A DNA stretch of 64,000 nucleotides from Nitrospira sp. BO4 (GCA_030144965.1 JAMPUU010000007.1:212930-276929), one strand, 5' to 3'. Numbered from the stretch's first letter, positions 45,886 through 54,225 are shown. The notes: generated from the letters alone by a model not told the origin. Made by a program: numbers and translations.

Positions 45886-45934
45886 GACTGCGCTTCTTCA
45901 GCTCCACGTCCTCATCATTCATTGAGCACGATAT

Positions 45935-46140
45935 CCATGCCTTGACGAAACCCCTCACCCCGATTATGGGGCACCGGCGCCGTCACCTCACTCTGTTGTT
46001 TGGCTCGACCTACCATCACACACTACCGGTACGATGATCTCTGGTTTGCCTGGTGCACACGCTGCGGACTCTGCAGCCTCACCAGTGGCACCTATCAGGA
46101 ATTACTCGAGGCATGGAACGAACGCAACCACCGGGCCTAG
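45935..46140 (+). pseudogene. Frameshifted Lar-like zinc-ribbon gene
   Basis: Two frames together give a coherent Lar-type sequence. The first part reads PCLDETPHPDYGAPAPSP, then VVWLDLPSH; after a shift near 46023 the second reads YRYDDLWFAWCTRCGLC, then EAWNERN. The WCTRCG..EAWNERN ending is the Lar/restriction-alleviation signature. A single frameshift explains the break. Lar proteins counter type I restriction. Confidence 0.45.
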
Positions 46141-46169
46141 TCCTCCAGATCCGGCCAAATATCCCAGAA

Positions 46170-46345
46170 TATTACGTCCTGGTATACCCTAGACAATCCG
46201 ATCACATTGCACAGAGGTCCTAGCTTTCTCGGATGGTACATCGTCGCATCTGTGGTGAATGTTTTTCGTTTTCTGCTTCTATCCGAGGGTGCGCCTCCGG
46301 AGGTGTTGATAAAGGTGGAATACTACGGTATACCAGGACGTAATA
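46170..46345. repeat. 19-base inverted repeat upstream of recombinase
   Basis: ATTACGTCCTGGTATACC (46171-46188) and its exact complement (46327-46344) are separated by 138 bases; both extend one base outward. The palindrome GGTATACC lies within each arm. A partial copy (TCCTGGTAT, 47956-47964) lies after the recombinase gene. Possible recombination or regulator sites. Confidence 0.7.
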
Positions 46346-46518
46346 ATGCCGCACATGGGAGACTCGCAATACATTATCGCGGCAGCACTGCTCTTCTTGA
46401 CGATGACAGGGGACAGTCCTCAGATCGATGCCCGAGCCGTCGAACCGATGCAGGATTCGCGCACTGAGATGAAACACCTCGACCGCCCCACCCCAACTCC
46501 GCACGAGGCCCGGTAGCG

Positions 46519-47625
46519 ATGGGGACACACCGGACTTCCTCCCACGACGAATCACTTCCGGCCTTGAGATGCTCCGCGGCCGACCATTGGCTCGTCCGCT
46601 ACGTCGATGACCAAACCAATATGACAGGGGCGGAACGTCTGTCCCCCCGCACCATTGCCACCTATCAGCACAAGATTCAGCTATTCCTCCATTGGTGGAA
46701 AAGCTACCATCCTGAACAGCCTCTGACCAAGGATCTCGCCACGATCTACCAGGCCTGGCTCAAAGCCGAGCAGAACGCGAGTGAACAATCTGAACGATTC
46801 TCCACCCGCTCCTATGGCCTCTATCTATCAGGGATGCGACGATGGGGGGCCTACCTCGTAACCCAGCAAATCCTCCCCTTCAACCCCTTTCGCTCGATAC
46901 GAGGCCCCAAGCGCATGAACTCCCACGCCAGTGGCTTTCTGCATCGCGCTCAAGCCGACCAACTGCTTCAATCGTTTGATCGGACCTATCTCATTGAGCA
47001 TCGGGATTATGTGATCTGTTTACTCATGCTCAAAACCGGCGCACGAGAAACCGAACTCTGTCAGGCTGTGGTGGGTGATCGGAGAACATACAAGGGACAG
47101 GTCGAGCTGTATTTGAACAGCAAAGGCAAGAAAAAGGAGGATCACAAACGGGAACCCGTTCCACTCACTCCAGCGGTCGCCAACGACGTCCAGGCCTATT
47201 TGAACCACCGAAAACGACTTGGCGAGCCCCTCACCGAGGACTCACCACTCCTCGCCACGATTCGAGAGGGCCGCGGAGCACAGAATGGACACATGCAGGA
47301 TCATGAAATGCGACGCCGCATTAAACTGGCGCTACAACGAGCCGGCTTTCCGCATCAAGGCTTAACCGGCCTCGCTCTTCGGCATACGGCCGCGATTCAA
47401 GCCTTTCTCGATGACATCCCCTTCGAAAAAGTCCAAATCCTCATGCGCCACGCCGATAAGAGAACTACCAAAATCTTCGAGCGGCAGGCCAACGGTATCC
47501 GAGAGAGACGAATACGGCGCCGTACCAAAAATCATGGCTGCCGAACCTCGCGTCGACGGCATAAGGTCATATCGCTCAATTCAGCCTCTGTGCAGCCAGC
47601 AACTAACAACTTTCCCTATCGTTGA
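46519..47625 (+). CDS. Tyrosine recombinase homologue, catalytic residues lost
   Basis: 368 residues. Overall fold is a phage integrase: N-terminal core-binding helices, Arg176 (TGARETE), Lys in NSKGKKK, Arg288 (ALRHTAA), His311 (LMRHADK). The His three residues before Arg288 is Leu285, and the nucleophile position in TTKIFER is Phe320 where Tyr is expected. The C-terminus is Arg/Lys-rich. It should not be able to form a covalent DNA intermediate; it may bind sites without cleavage. Confidence 0.85.
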   Translation: MGTHRTSSHDESLPALRCSAADHWLVRYVDDQTNMTGAERLSPRTIATYQHKIQLFLHWWKSYHPEQPLTKDLATIYQAWLKAEQNASEQSERFSTRSYGLYLSGMRRWGAYLVTQQILPFNPFRSIRGPKRMNSHASGFLHRAQADQLLQSFDRTYLIEHRDYVICLLMLKTGARETELCQAVVGDRRTYKGQVELYLNSKGKKKEDHKREPVPLTPAVANDVQAYLNHRKRLGEPLTEDSPLLATIREGRGAQNGHMQDHEMRRRIKLALQRAGFPHQGLTGLALRHTAAIQAFLDDIPFEKVQILMRHADKRTTKIFERQANGIRERRIRRRTKNHGCRTSRRRHKVISLNSASVQPATNNFPYR

Positions 47626-47985
47626 CACCGCCTTGATCCATCGCCCCTTCATGGCCATTACCGATCCACGCATTCATCATCAAATTTGCAAGCACTGGCA
47701 TCTCAAGACTCCACTAAAACCCGCGCTCAACTAAATAACATCATCAAACCGGCTTCCGCATAACCTCGCAATCTTCCAAGCCCACTCATCCGCACCATTG
47801 GACCGTAATACGGTTATGAGGGAAGAATTTTCGAAAACCCAATCGACACTACACCACCCCTCTCATCTCGGTTATGACATGCCGCTCATGCCATTTCCTC
47901 TGACCTCTCCCTGCACAACCACCAGCAAACTATCCATAATCCCTCGACCGTAATATCCTGGTATGGCTGAATAACGAATTGATCG
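47626..47985. other. Intergenic gap after recombinase
   Basis: 360 bases with no convincing gene; a 35-codon tail in one frame (ending near 47734) could be decayed coding sequence. Two CGTAATA motifs occur (47804-47810, 47949-47955), the second 31 bases before the next start. A partial copy of the upstream inverted repeat (47956-47964) is also here. Confidence 0.4.
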
Positions 47986-48855
47986 ATGCACACGCCTACA
48001 TCACATCTCACACAAGCTCATTCGCTACACAACGACCAGGCGCGCCCATCACGCACCTATTCATTATTAAGTGAACGGAGGCCAGAACTCGCACAGCAAT
48101 GGCACCCAACAAAGAATAAAGAACACCGGCTCGACATGTTCCCGGGCAACTCTACGTTTGTCGCTTGGTGGCAATGTGCCCGCAAGCACGAATGGCCCGC
48201 GACGATTAAATCCCGGTATAGCAAGCACAGTGGCTGCCGCCGCTGTAGCTTGGCAAAGGTAGAACGAAACCACCGCTCCTTTCACGATCGTCGACTGAGT
48301 TTGATCTCACCTGACATTGCCGCCACATGGCATCCCACTAAAAATGATCCGCTCACTCCTGACGACGTGACCTACAGTTCCCGACAACGGATCTGGTGGC
48401 AATGCCCCATCCGCCCCACTCATGTCTGGGATACCACCGTCAACAACCGACAAAGAAGTGGATGCCCCTTTTGTGCCGGCGTCCTCATTCGCGAGACCGA
48501 CCCCCGCATCAAATACGAGGCGCCCCTCTCAGAGACTCACCCAACGCTCGCACGTGAATGGCATCCAACACGCAACCTTCCGCTCACCCCCGAACAGGTA
48601 ACAGCTGGATCGAAACGGAAAATATGGTGGCAATGTCCGGTAGATCGAACACACCATTGGCAGATGTCCCTCAACTACCGCGTCCGAGCAGGCGGACAAT
48701 GTGCGGACTGTCGCCGCATCCGAAAAACTATTCGAGACCTCCATCGCCAGGTCGTTCACCACACGCCATTGATACATCCCCAATCCCCCGCTAAGACACC
48801 CCTAGCCCCCCTCTTGCACTCTGAAAACACTCGGAGTATTATCCCTCCCGCATAA
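47986..48855 (+). CDS. Repeat zinc-ribbon protein (DUF4379-like, three copies)
   Basis: 289 residues. Three tandem units of about 65-75 residues share the pattern QWHPTKN or EWHPTRN, a GS/SS turn, WWQC, a basic H.W segment and CxxC (GCRRCS, GCPFCA, QCADCR). They match DUF4379-type probable zinc-ribbon domains found in phage and plasmid proteins, often with homing-type or Vsr-like nucleases. No nuclease domain is visible here. Probably DNA-binding. Confidence 0.8.
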   Translation: MHTPTSHLTQAHSLHNDQARPSRTYSLLSERRPELAQQWHPTKNKEHRLDMFPGNSTFVAWWQCARKHEWPATIKSRYSKHSGCRRCSLAKVERNHRSFHDRRLSLISPDIAATWHPTKNDPLTPDDVTYSSRQRIWWQCPIRPTHVWDTTVNNRQRSGCPFCAGVLIRETDPRIKYEAPLSETHPTLAREWHPTRNLPLTPEQVTAGSKRKIWWQCPVDRTHHWQMSLNYRVRAGGQCADCRRIRKTIRDLHRQVVHHTPLIHPQSPAKTPLAPLLHSENTRSIIPPA

Positions 48856-48860
48856 CGTTT

Positions 48861-48878
48861 TATATCTTACTAGATATA
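48861..48878. promoter_or_regulatory. 7-4-7 palindrome upstream of winged-helix gene
   Basis: TATATCT-tact-AGATATA lies 20 bases before the next start codon in an AT-rich promoter segment. It is a candidate operator for the wHTH protein that follows. Confidence 0.5.
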
Positions 48879-48897
48879 TTTCATTTGGGATGTCCCG

Positions 48898-49656
48898 ATG
48901 CTGTCAAAGACGACGAACCCACCCAGCTCTGCTATTTCGTCATCAGACACCTCGTCCGTGACCGATCCCTCCACCGACATTCTGAATGCGTTTGCCGCCG
49001 TCCGACACTTACACCCCAAACAACTCACGCTCCTCACGTATCTCAATGACCAACGCAATCCCCAGACCCCCACGCATACGTTCCCGCTCAGCTATACGCA
49101 CCTGCATCATCACACGGGCGTCACGATTGAACACATTCGACGCAACGGGCTCCATCGCTTATTCGCCAGTGGATTGCTCAGTGTCGCGCAGCAAGGATTC
49201 GGCGGCACCATCTATCGCCTTCACTATGACCACCACACCCTCAGCCTCGTCTTACACAAAGTCAGTCCCCGCGCCCCACAAGCTCCACTGCCCCAGTGCA
49301 TCGACTCCCTATCTCCTCAGCCGGTCGTGACCTTGCAGGCTGAATTAGCCATTGTCGAAGAACGACTCACCCTCATGAAGCAACTTCAGGAGAGCCGTCA
49401 ATCGCTCAGACGCCATGAGTTTCTGGCCCAACTCACACCCTACCAACACACCTGGCTCACACAGCAAGCCAAAGCTCAGGTTGATCAGCAGGAAGGCATG
49501 CGGTTCATCCGAGACCGCTTTGCACATTACGAGGCACAACGCACACAGTTGATCGATGAATGGATCAACCGATCTGACTATGGACAACCCGTTCCCTCCA
49601 GTTCATCCATTACGCCAGGGAGTCATCATCATGATTCGTATCCTGAACGCCTCTAA
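48898..49656 (+). CDS. Predicted winged-helix DNA-binding protein
   Basis: 252 residues. The region LHPKQLTLLTYLNDQ, then YTHLHHHTGVTIEHIRRNGLHRL looks like an HTH or winged helix. A long helical C-terminus follows (ELAIVEERLTLMKQLQESRQ) that may form a coiled coil. No closer family recognised. Probably a regulator or accessory replication protein. Confidence 0.6.
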   Translation: MLSKTTNPPSSAISSSDTSSVTDPSTDILNAFAAVRHLHPKQLTLLTYLNDQRNPQTPTHTFPLSYTHLHHHTGVTIEHIRRNGLHRLFASGLLSVAQQGFGGTIYRLHYDHHTLSLVLHKVSPRAPQAPLPQCIDSLSPQPVVTLQAELAIVEERLTLMKQLQESRQSLRRHEFLAQLTPYQHTWLTQQAKAQVDQQEGMRFIRDRFAHYEAQRTQLIDEWINRSDYGQPVPSSSSITPGSHHHDSYPERL

Positions 49657-50212
49657 CCTCCTGCTCCTTTTCTCCGTCTTCTACTTTCTCTCTGGAGTCC
49701 TGATCGCAAGCTCAGAGGCCACCCCCCCAACATCTCTCATGACCGTCACAGATCCCACAACCCAGCTTACCTTTACCTTCCCCTCCACCTTTCATCTTAC
49801 GCGGTACCAAGACAGCCCGATGATGCAACCGGCTCAACGAACTGCACTCCCTGCCGTCCTCGTCCTCGCTGAACATCGACTCCATCAAGCGACCCCACAA
49901 ACTTCCATTGTCATTGGTAGCCTGCCCACCATATCAATCGATCTGCTCACCGGCAATCGCGCCGCCTTCAATCAGGTCTTCTTACGGCCGGAATTTCGCA
50001 AGACGATCGGACAACGCGTGGTCTACGAACTCCCAGCCCATCAGGGTCCGATCCACCAACAAATCTTTTATTACCTCGTACCCTTGAGCGCCGATCGGAT
50101 CGTCGAAATCGCTGGCCATCGATTCGACTTCACCAACATCCAGGCCCCCCCGACACACTATGATCAGGTGATTGCGGGGATTATCGCGTCACTCACCAGT
50201 GGACTCATGTGA
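49631..50212 (+). CDS. Exported hypothetical protein
   Basis: 193 residues from the ATG at 49631 (CAGGGAG 10 bases before); earlier in-frame ATGs lie in the previous gene. The N-terminus is a signal peptide (NASNLLLLFSVFYFLSGVLIAS). The mature part is beta-rich (LTFTFPSTFHL, YELPAHQGPIHQQIFYYLVPL) and not recognised. It overlaps the preceding gene by 26 bases and precedes the HU gene by 9 bases. Confidence 0.65.
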   Translation: MIRILNASNLLLLFSVFYFLSGVLIASSEATPPTSLMTVTDPTTQLTFTFPSTFHLTRYQDSPMMQPAQRTALPAVLVLAEHRLHQATPQTSIVIGSLPTISIDLLTGNRAAFNQVFLRPEFRKTIGQRVVYELPAHQGPIHQQIFYYLVPLSADRIVEIAGHRFDFTNIQAPPTHYDQVIAGIIASLTSGLM

Positions 50213-50407
50213 GGAGATTCCATGTATTTCGCGGATCAAACACCATCTCCAGCGCGCCTCACGACCGAAGAAACTCACCACCATAACGCCCCTATCGTCC
50301 GACTAGCCAAGGGACTACCATCATCCCCCGATATTCGCTATACTCCCGCCCCACAATACGATCTCGTACCCGATCACATTCACCTGAGAATTGAGGAGGA
50401 ATCATTT

Positions 50408-50695
50408 ATGGGTAAATCACTGACTAAGTCGCAGATTGCTGAGCACATGGCCACCAAAACTGGTCTGACCAAGAAAGCTGCGACCCAGTTGCTTGAAGAT
50501 TTTGCCGCACTGGCTTACAAGGAGGCCAAAAACATCTTCACGATTCCCGGCATCGGCAAACTTGTCCTGGCCAATCGCAAGGCTCGCATGGGACGGAATC
50601 CTCAGACCGGTGCGGAGATTAAGATCCCAGCCAAGCGCGTGCTCAAGTTCCGTGTGGCTAAAGCGGCCAAGGACGCGATCCTCGGTAAGAAGTAG
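50408..50695 (+). CDS. HU-family DNA-binding protein
   Basis: 95 residues. The family pattern is clear: SLTKSQIAEHMA, AATQLLEDFA, FTIPGIGKLVLANRKARMGRNPQTGAEIKIPA and the DNA-embracing arm, ending VLKFRVAKAAKDAI. GGAGGA lies 7 bases before ATG 50408. The frame is open upstream to another ATG at 50222 that also has a good ribosome site (GAGGAG), giving a 62-residue extension of unknown type. The two proteins may both be made. HU bends DNA and helps replication and recombination. Confidence 0.93.
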   Translation: MGKSLTKSQIAEHMATKTGLTKKAATQLLEDFAALAYKEAKNIFTIPGIGKLVLANRKARMGRNPQTGAEIKIPAKRVLKFRVAKAAKDAILGKK

Positions 50696-50884
50696 AGACC
50701 CCACATGAAGAACCTGAGTCGGGATCGCCTCATTCAGCTTTCCCGGCTCAATGGATGGGCTTGTGTACTCGGCAGGTGGTAGACCACTCAACACGAGCCC
50801 CCCACACATCCATCCACCGCCTCACGCATCCAGGCGATTGCTCAGCACCCGAAAGAGCTCACCGTCTAACTCCTGAATGAAACC

Positions 50885-51589
50885 ATGCCACAGCCTACAT
50901 TTATTCAACGGACCATCAATAAGAACAACGGCTGGGTTCCTCTCACAGTCGTCCCCCTCCAACCCGCGCATCTTGAGTTCTGGGATACCTTCATTCAACC
51001 GTTCATTCGAGCAATGGGTCCAACCGCCCGTGTTGACTGGGACTGGAGCTGGTCTCTCATCACCAGTATCTGCAAACTCACCGCTCCCCTTCGACAACAG
51101 CCAGCCGCCTACGCCCTAACCTACTCCGATCCCTCCTTCCCTCATGATGTGGTATGTGGGATCGTCCAACTCGCACGACACTTTCTCTACCTCCCCGATC
51201 TCGGGAATCGAAGAACACGACGAGCAAGTGGCTTTCTGTGGAAATGCACAACCGCCCCGCCCATCGCTCTCCGTCCCTATTTCACCGATCTGGATATGCC
51301 TAAGCGACTCGCCCAGCTCTGCATCGATGTCGCAGTCACCTCGTCATATCAGGATGGCTATGACGGTCGCATGTGCTTGCACGCCGATCCCGATGCACCC
51401 CAAAACCATCTCAGCCAAGACGTCCTGCTTGAGTTTTATAAGAACGCGCCCGTCAACATGCTCGTGCTGGATTCCACAATCAAAATTCCACGGCTTCGGG
51501 GAATCCTAGCCCCCAACGACGGGCGATACTTCTATTTCAATGAGGCACAAGCGCTGGTATTTTCTCAACAATTTAATGCCTATCGCTAA
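50885..51589 (+). CDS. Hypothetical plasmid protein, possible GNAT-like C-terminus
   Basis: 234 residues. The C-terminal half (CIDVAVTSSYQDGYDGRMCLHADP, then LLEFYKNAPVNMLVLD) recalls the GNAT acetyltransferase fold, where a GRMCLHA strand and FY..A segment are common; I cannot confirm it. The N-terminus (VVPLQPAHLEFWDTF) would be the first strand-helix. No A-site motif (Q/R-x-x-G-x-G/A) is obvious, so a degenerate or non-catalytic fold is possible. Confidence 0.6.
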   Translation: MPQPTFIQRTINKNNGWVPLTVVPLQPAHLEFWDTFIQPFIRAMGPTARVDWDWSWSLITSICKLTAPLRQQPAAYALTYSDPSFPHDVVCGIVQLARHFLYLPDLGNRRTRRASGFLWKCTTAPPIALRPYFTDLDMPKRLAQLCIDVAVTSSYQDGYDGRMCLHADPDAPQNHLSQDVLLEFYKNAPVNMLVLDSTIKIPRLRGILAPNDGRYFYFNEAQALVFSQQFNAYR

Positions 51590-51624
51590 TTGACCACTTA
51601 CTCAATCGAGAGTACACTTACACT

Positions 51625-51924
51625 ATGTCGTCGCTCATGAATGCCTACGCAAAAATTGCGGCCACCTATGGGAAGGTCAATCCGAAAGACCCTCAAGCGG
51701 TCCAGAAGTTTTTCGAGGTCACGCTTCCCAAGTACAGCCCCAAAAAGCAGCAACAGGTTGTCGATGACCTCTTTACCAAAACCACGGGCATAGACGGCTC
51801 ACTCGCCGCCACAACATCGGGACCCATCCCTGGAACGGCTTCCTCGAACACACTCCAAAAGCAGCGTACCAAAATGAGTCAGATCCTCCGTCACATCAAG
51901 CGCGAACCCGCGCGAGCCCGCTAG
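51625..51924 (+). CDS. Small hypothetical protein
   Basis: 99 residues with helix-rich start (YAKIAATYGKVNPKDPQAVQKFF) and basic end. No family recognised. It begins 35 bases after the previous gene; a TTGACC at 51590 may be part of a promoter. Confidence 0.55.
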   Translation: MSSLMNAYAKIAATYGKVNPKDPQAVQKFFEVTLPKYSPKKQQQVVDDLFTKTTGIDGSLAATTSGPIPGTASSNTLQKQRTKMSQILRHIKREPARAR

Positions 51925-52056
51925 TCTCCAGACCCCTTCGTTTCAACGTTCGCCACTTCTCATACAATCGATTCCGTTTCGACACCTTCGCCTACTCGCA
52001 GCACACCTCTGTACACGCACCCCATCGATTATTTGTTCTGTTGTAAAGGAGCCTCT

Positions 52057-52509
52057 ATGAGCCACATCGCCCAAGTGAATATCCTTGTCCAAGATCTCAA
52101 CGCCCTCGCCCGCGCGTGCCAACGACTCGGCCTCGAATTCGTTACCCATCAGACTACCTATCGCTGGTATGGACGGTCTTCGGACAACACCGCACTCCCC
52201 ACCGGATTTACGAACGAAGAATTGGGACATTGCGAACATGCCATTCGCATTCCCGGTAACCCACAAGCCTATGAACTCGGCGTCGTTACCCGACGAGACG
52301 GAAAAGCCGGCTATGCCCTGCTCTGGGATTCCTGGAATGGCGGGTATGGATTGACGGAACGAGTCGGAGAACAGGCTGAAAAGCTGCAACAGCTGTACGC
52401 TTATGAAGTCACCCTCCAAACCATTGACCATATGCAACACTGCCTCATCGATGAACAACGCTTAGCCGATGGATCACTGGTTCTCACCATCGCTCACCAA
52501 GGAGCCTAA
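52057..52509 (+). CDS. DUF1257 (Ycf35-like) protein
   Basis: 150 residues from ATG 52057, which has AAAGGAG at good spacing. SHIAQVNILVQDLNALA and the central segment (CEHAIRIPGNPQAYELGVV, then LLWDSWNGGYGL) match the DUF1257/Ycf35 family of phages, plasmids and cyanobacteria. The immediately following gene is DUF2997, the usual partner. Function unknown. Confidence 0.8.
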   Translation: MSHIAQVNILVQDLNALARACQRLGLEFVTHQTTYRWYGRSSDNTALPTGFTNEELGHCEHAIRIPGNPQAYELGVVTRRDGKAGYALLWDSWNGGYGLTERVGEQAEKLQQLYAYEVTLQTIDHMQHCLIDEQRLADGSLVLTIAHQGA

Positions 52510-52698
52510 ATGTCACAGCTCACCGTCATCATCAGCCCCACCGGCCACGTCACCATCGATGTCCTCGGGGAAACCGGAAACCAGTGCCATACACTTACGC
52601 ACATGCTCGAACAGGCCCTCGGTGAAACACACCAGGACACCACCAAACCGGAGTTCTTCGAACAGTCACAGGCGAACCATGACACCCTGCAGTATTAA
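52510..52698 (+). CDS. DUF2997 small protein
   Basis: 62 residues. The opening QLTVIISPTGHVTIDVLG and the following TLTHMLEQALG helix are the DUF2997 pattern. The stop of the previous gene abuts this ATG. It is normally found beside DUF1257 and is likely its partner. Confidence 0.75.
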   Translation: MSQLTVIISPTGHVTIDVLGETGNQCHTLTHMLEQALGETHQDTTKPEFFEQSQANHDTLQY

Positions 52699-52945
52699 GA
52701 TCCATCCGGATGGGCGGCTGGAGTTTCTCTATGACGACCACCTCCGACCTTTCCTGGATTTAGGCCCCGCCTCCATCACACGGGCCTCCCATATCGAACC
52801 CACCTTCGCACATGAATGGATCGCTGACTTGAGCCCCGTCCGCGGCCCGCAGCTTGGCCCCTTTCTATCCCGCAGAGCCGCCCTCGATGCCGAACGAGAC
52901 TGGATTCTGAGACACACGATTAGAACCCCAGGGCCACATCCATGA
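52679..52945 (+). CDS. Small plasmid protein of unknown function
   Basis: 88 residues. The pattern IHPDGRLEFLYDD, then RPFLDLGPASITRASHIEP and ADLSPVRGPQLGPF occurs in many plasmid and phage orphan proteins. The ATG lies within the end of the DUF2997 gene (20-base overlap), and its own stop overlaps the next start. Confidence 0.7.
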   Translation: MTPCSIKIHPDGRLEFLYDDHLRPFLDLGPASITRASHIEPTFAHEWIADLSPVRGPQLGPFLSRRAALDAERDWILRHTIRTPGPHP

Positions 52946-53340
52946 ATAACCATCGCTTACTGCCCCTTCCAATGACCAGAACCTGGACGCGGATTGGGGT
53001 CCCGTATACCGCCGACAAACAGGAATCTCTTACAGCCATCTTCGACCATCTCGACTGGCAACCTTTTCCTGCCAAAGTCGGATTCAGTGAAGGCTACGCC
53101 CTCCAAGCCGTCATCAATGAATTCAAGATACCGACGATCACAGAACTCGCAATCAGCCACCTCTTAGCCCCATTCGGCTTGTATGGGTTGCACTGTCAGT
53201 ATGCGAACGGACGCGCGAAGGTCTATATCCTCGATCGGGGTCTGAACGTGTTCGTGATCGCCTCGGATTTTTGGCCCAATCACCAAGCCCATCGCACACA
53301 TGATAAACACCACAGCTCTCCACCGCCTCCACACGCCTGA
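52942..53340 (+). CDS. Hypothetical protein
   Basis: 132 residues, alpha/beta by eye, with a basic Pro/His-rich end. Starts in an ATGA overlap with the previous gene. Not recognised. Its last 41 bases overlap the interrupted gene downstream. Confidence 0.6.
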   Translation: MNNHRLLPLPMTRTWTRIGVPYTADKQESLTAIFDHLDWQPFPAKVGFSEGYALQAVINEFKIPTITELAISHLLAPFGLYGLHCQYANGRAKVYILDRGLNVFVIASDFWPNHQAHRTHDKHHSSPPPPHA

Positions 53341-53614
53341 CGAAATCCTGATGCTCAGCGATCATGACTTCAACCGGCTCATTGCGCTCGAAGCCGGCTG
53401 GCAATAAGGACACACCCTCCCTGCCAGTGCCACACATGAGGATCAGATCGTCCGGCATCCGCAATCCTGGTACCGGCCGATCCAATTCGGACAAGGCATC
53501 CCCTTCATCCCCGCACCCAGCATCGACTTTGCCCATGACCCTGACCTCGCATTCCAACTTCCACTTCCGCCCGCACAGCACCTCCGTGAAGACTGGATTC
53601 ATGTCGAATATTGA
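53300..53614 (+). pseudogene. Small gene broken by an in-frame TAA
   Basis: From ATG 53300 one frame runs 104 codons to TGA 53612, broken only by TAA at 53405 (codon 36). Before the stop it reads TPDEILMLSDHDFNRLIALEAGWQ, and after it GHTLPASATHEDQIVRHPQSWYRPIQFGQG, with backbone-like codons throughout. This is the second such broken backbone gene. A single base change explains it. Confidence 0.5.
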
Positions 53615-54026
53615 TATTGTGACCTGTTCCTTGCCGTTTGGCACGATTCTGCTTCCCAGAACTCCTGGCAAGGAATTGCTTCCGCAAAACTCCCAACTTG
53701 GACGCCAAGAACTTGGCCCCCCAACCGGGCAAATCTGAGCACCGATGGGTGAGACCGTGGCCCTGGCTCAACTGACGTAACTCCAACTTGATTTGGCGCC
53801 GATGGTCGAATTTACCTAAAACATCGCCGCTCCATTCCCGAGCGTCCACTTTCGGGACGGCGGACCGGCCGGAGTCGACCCATTCCGGACGTCCGTCATT
53901 CGCAGTAGCAGTCGTTCGCGAAGCGCTCTGAACGACCGAAATCAGCCTATCCCGCACCGATATCGCGTCTAAATATTCGACATTCAGGTAAATAAAGCCT
54001 CTGACGAGTTGAAAGCGCTCCCGCAC
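53505..54026 (-). CDS. Uncertain minus-strand frame, possible decayed gene
   Basis: 173 codons. The first ~20 residues (LVRGFIYLNVEYLDAISVRD) loosely recall the N-terminus of DUF6414-type proteins, but most of the rest looks non-coding and the 3' part lies antisense to another broken gene. Could be a relic at the left edge of the HNH-STAND segment. Very uncertain. Confidence 0.25.
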   Translation of the reverse strand: MRERFQLVRGFIYLNVEYLDAISVRDRLISVVQSASRTTATANDGRPEWVDSGRSAVPKVDAREWSGDVLGKFDHRRQIKLELRQLSQGHGLTHRCSDLPGWGAKFLASKLGVLRKQFLARSSGKQNRAKRQGTGHNINIRHESSLHGGAVRAEVEVGMRGQGHGQSRCWVRG

Positions 54027-54117
54027 TTGGTGTGCCCCCCTGAACGGACTGTCGCAAGGCGTTGCGCTTGATGTAGATCGCTCCCCGGCAGAATCATTGC
54101 CGAATCGGGAGCAATCA

Positions 54118-54225
54118 GTGGTCGGACGTGTCGTTCATCCCGGCGAGATTCTTGGTGACGAGCTAGCGTGCCTGAGCGTAACACCGATAGAGCTGGCGCG
54201 CCATTCTTGCCTTTCGGCCCGGTAA
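54118..54225 (+). pseudogene. HigA-like antitoxin N-terminal remnant
   Basis: 35 codons reading VVHPGEILGDELACLSVTPIELARHS, the start of a HigA/VapI antitoxin, then a stop. There is no DNA-binding helix after it and no toxin gene next to it. Left over from a lost module near the edge of the STAND gene. Confidence 0.4.
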
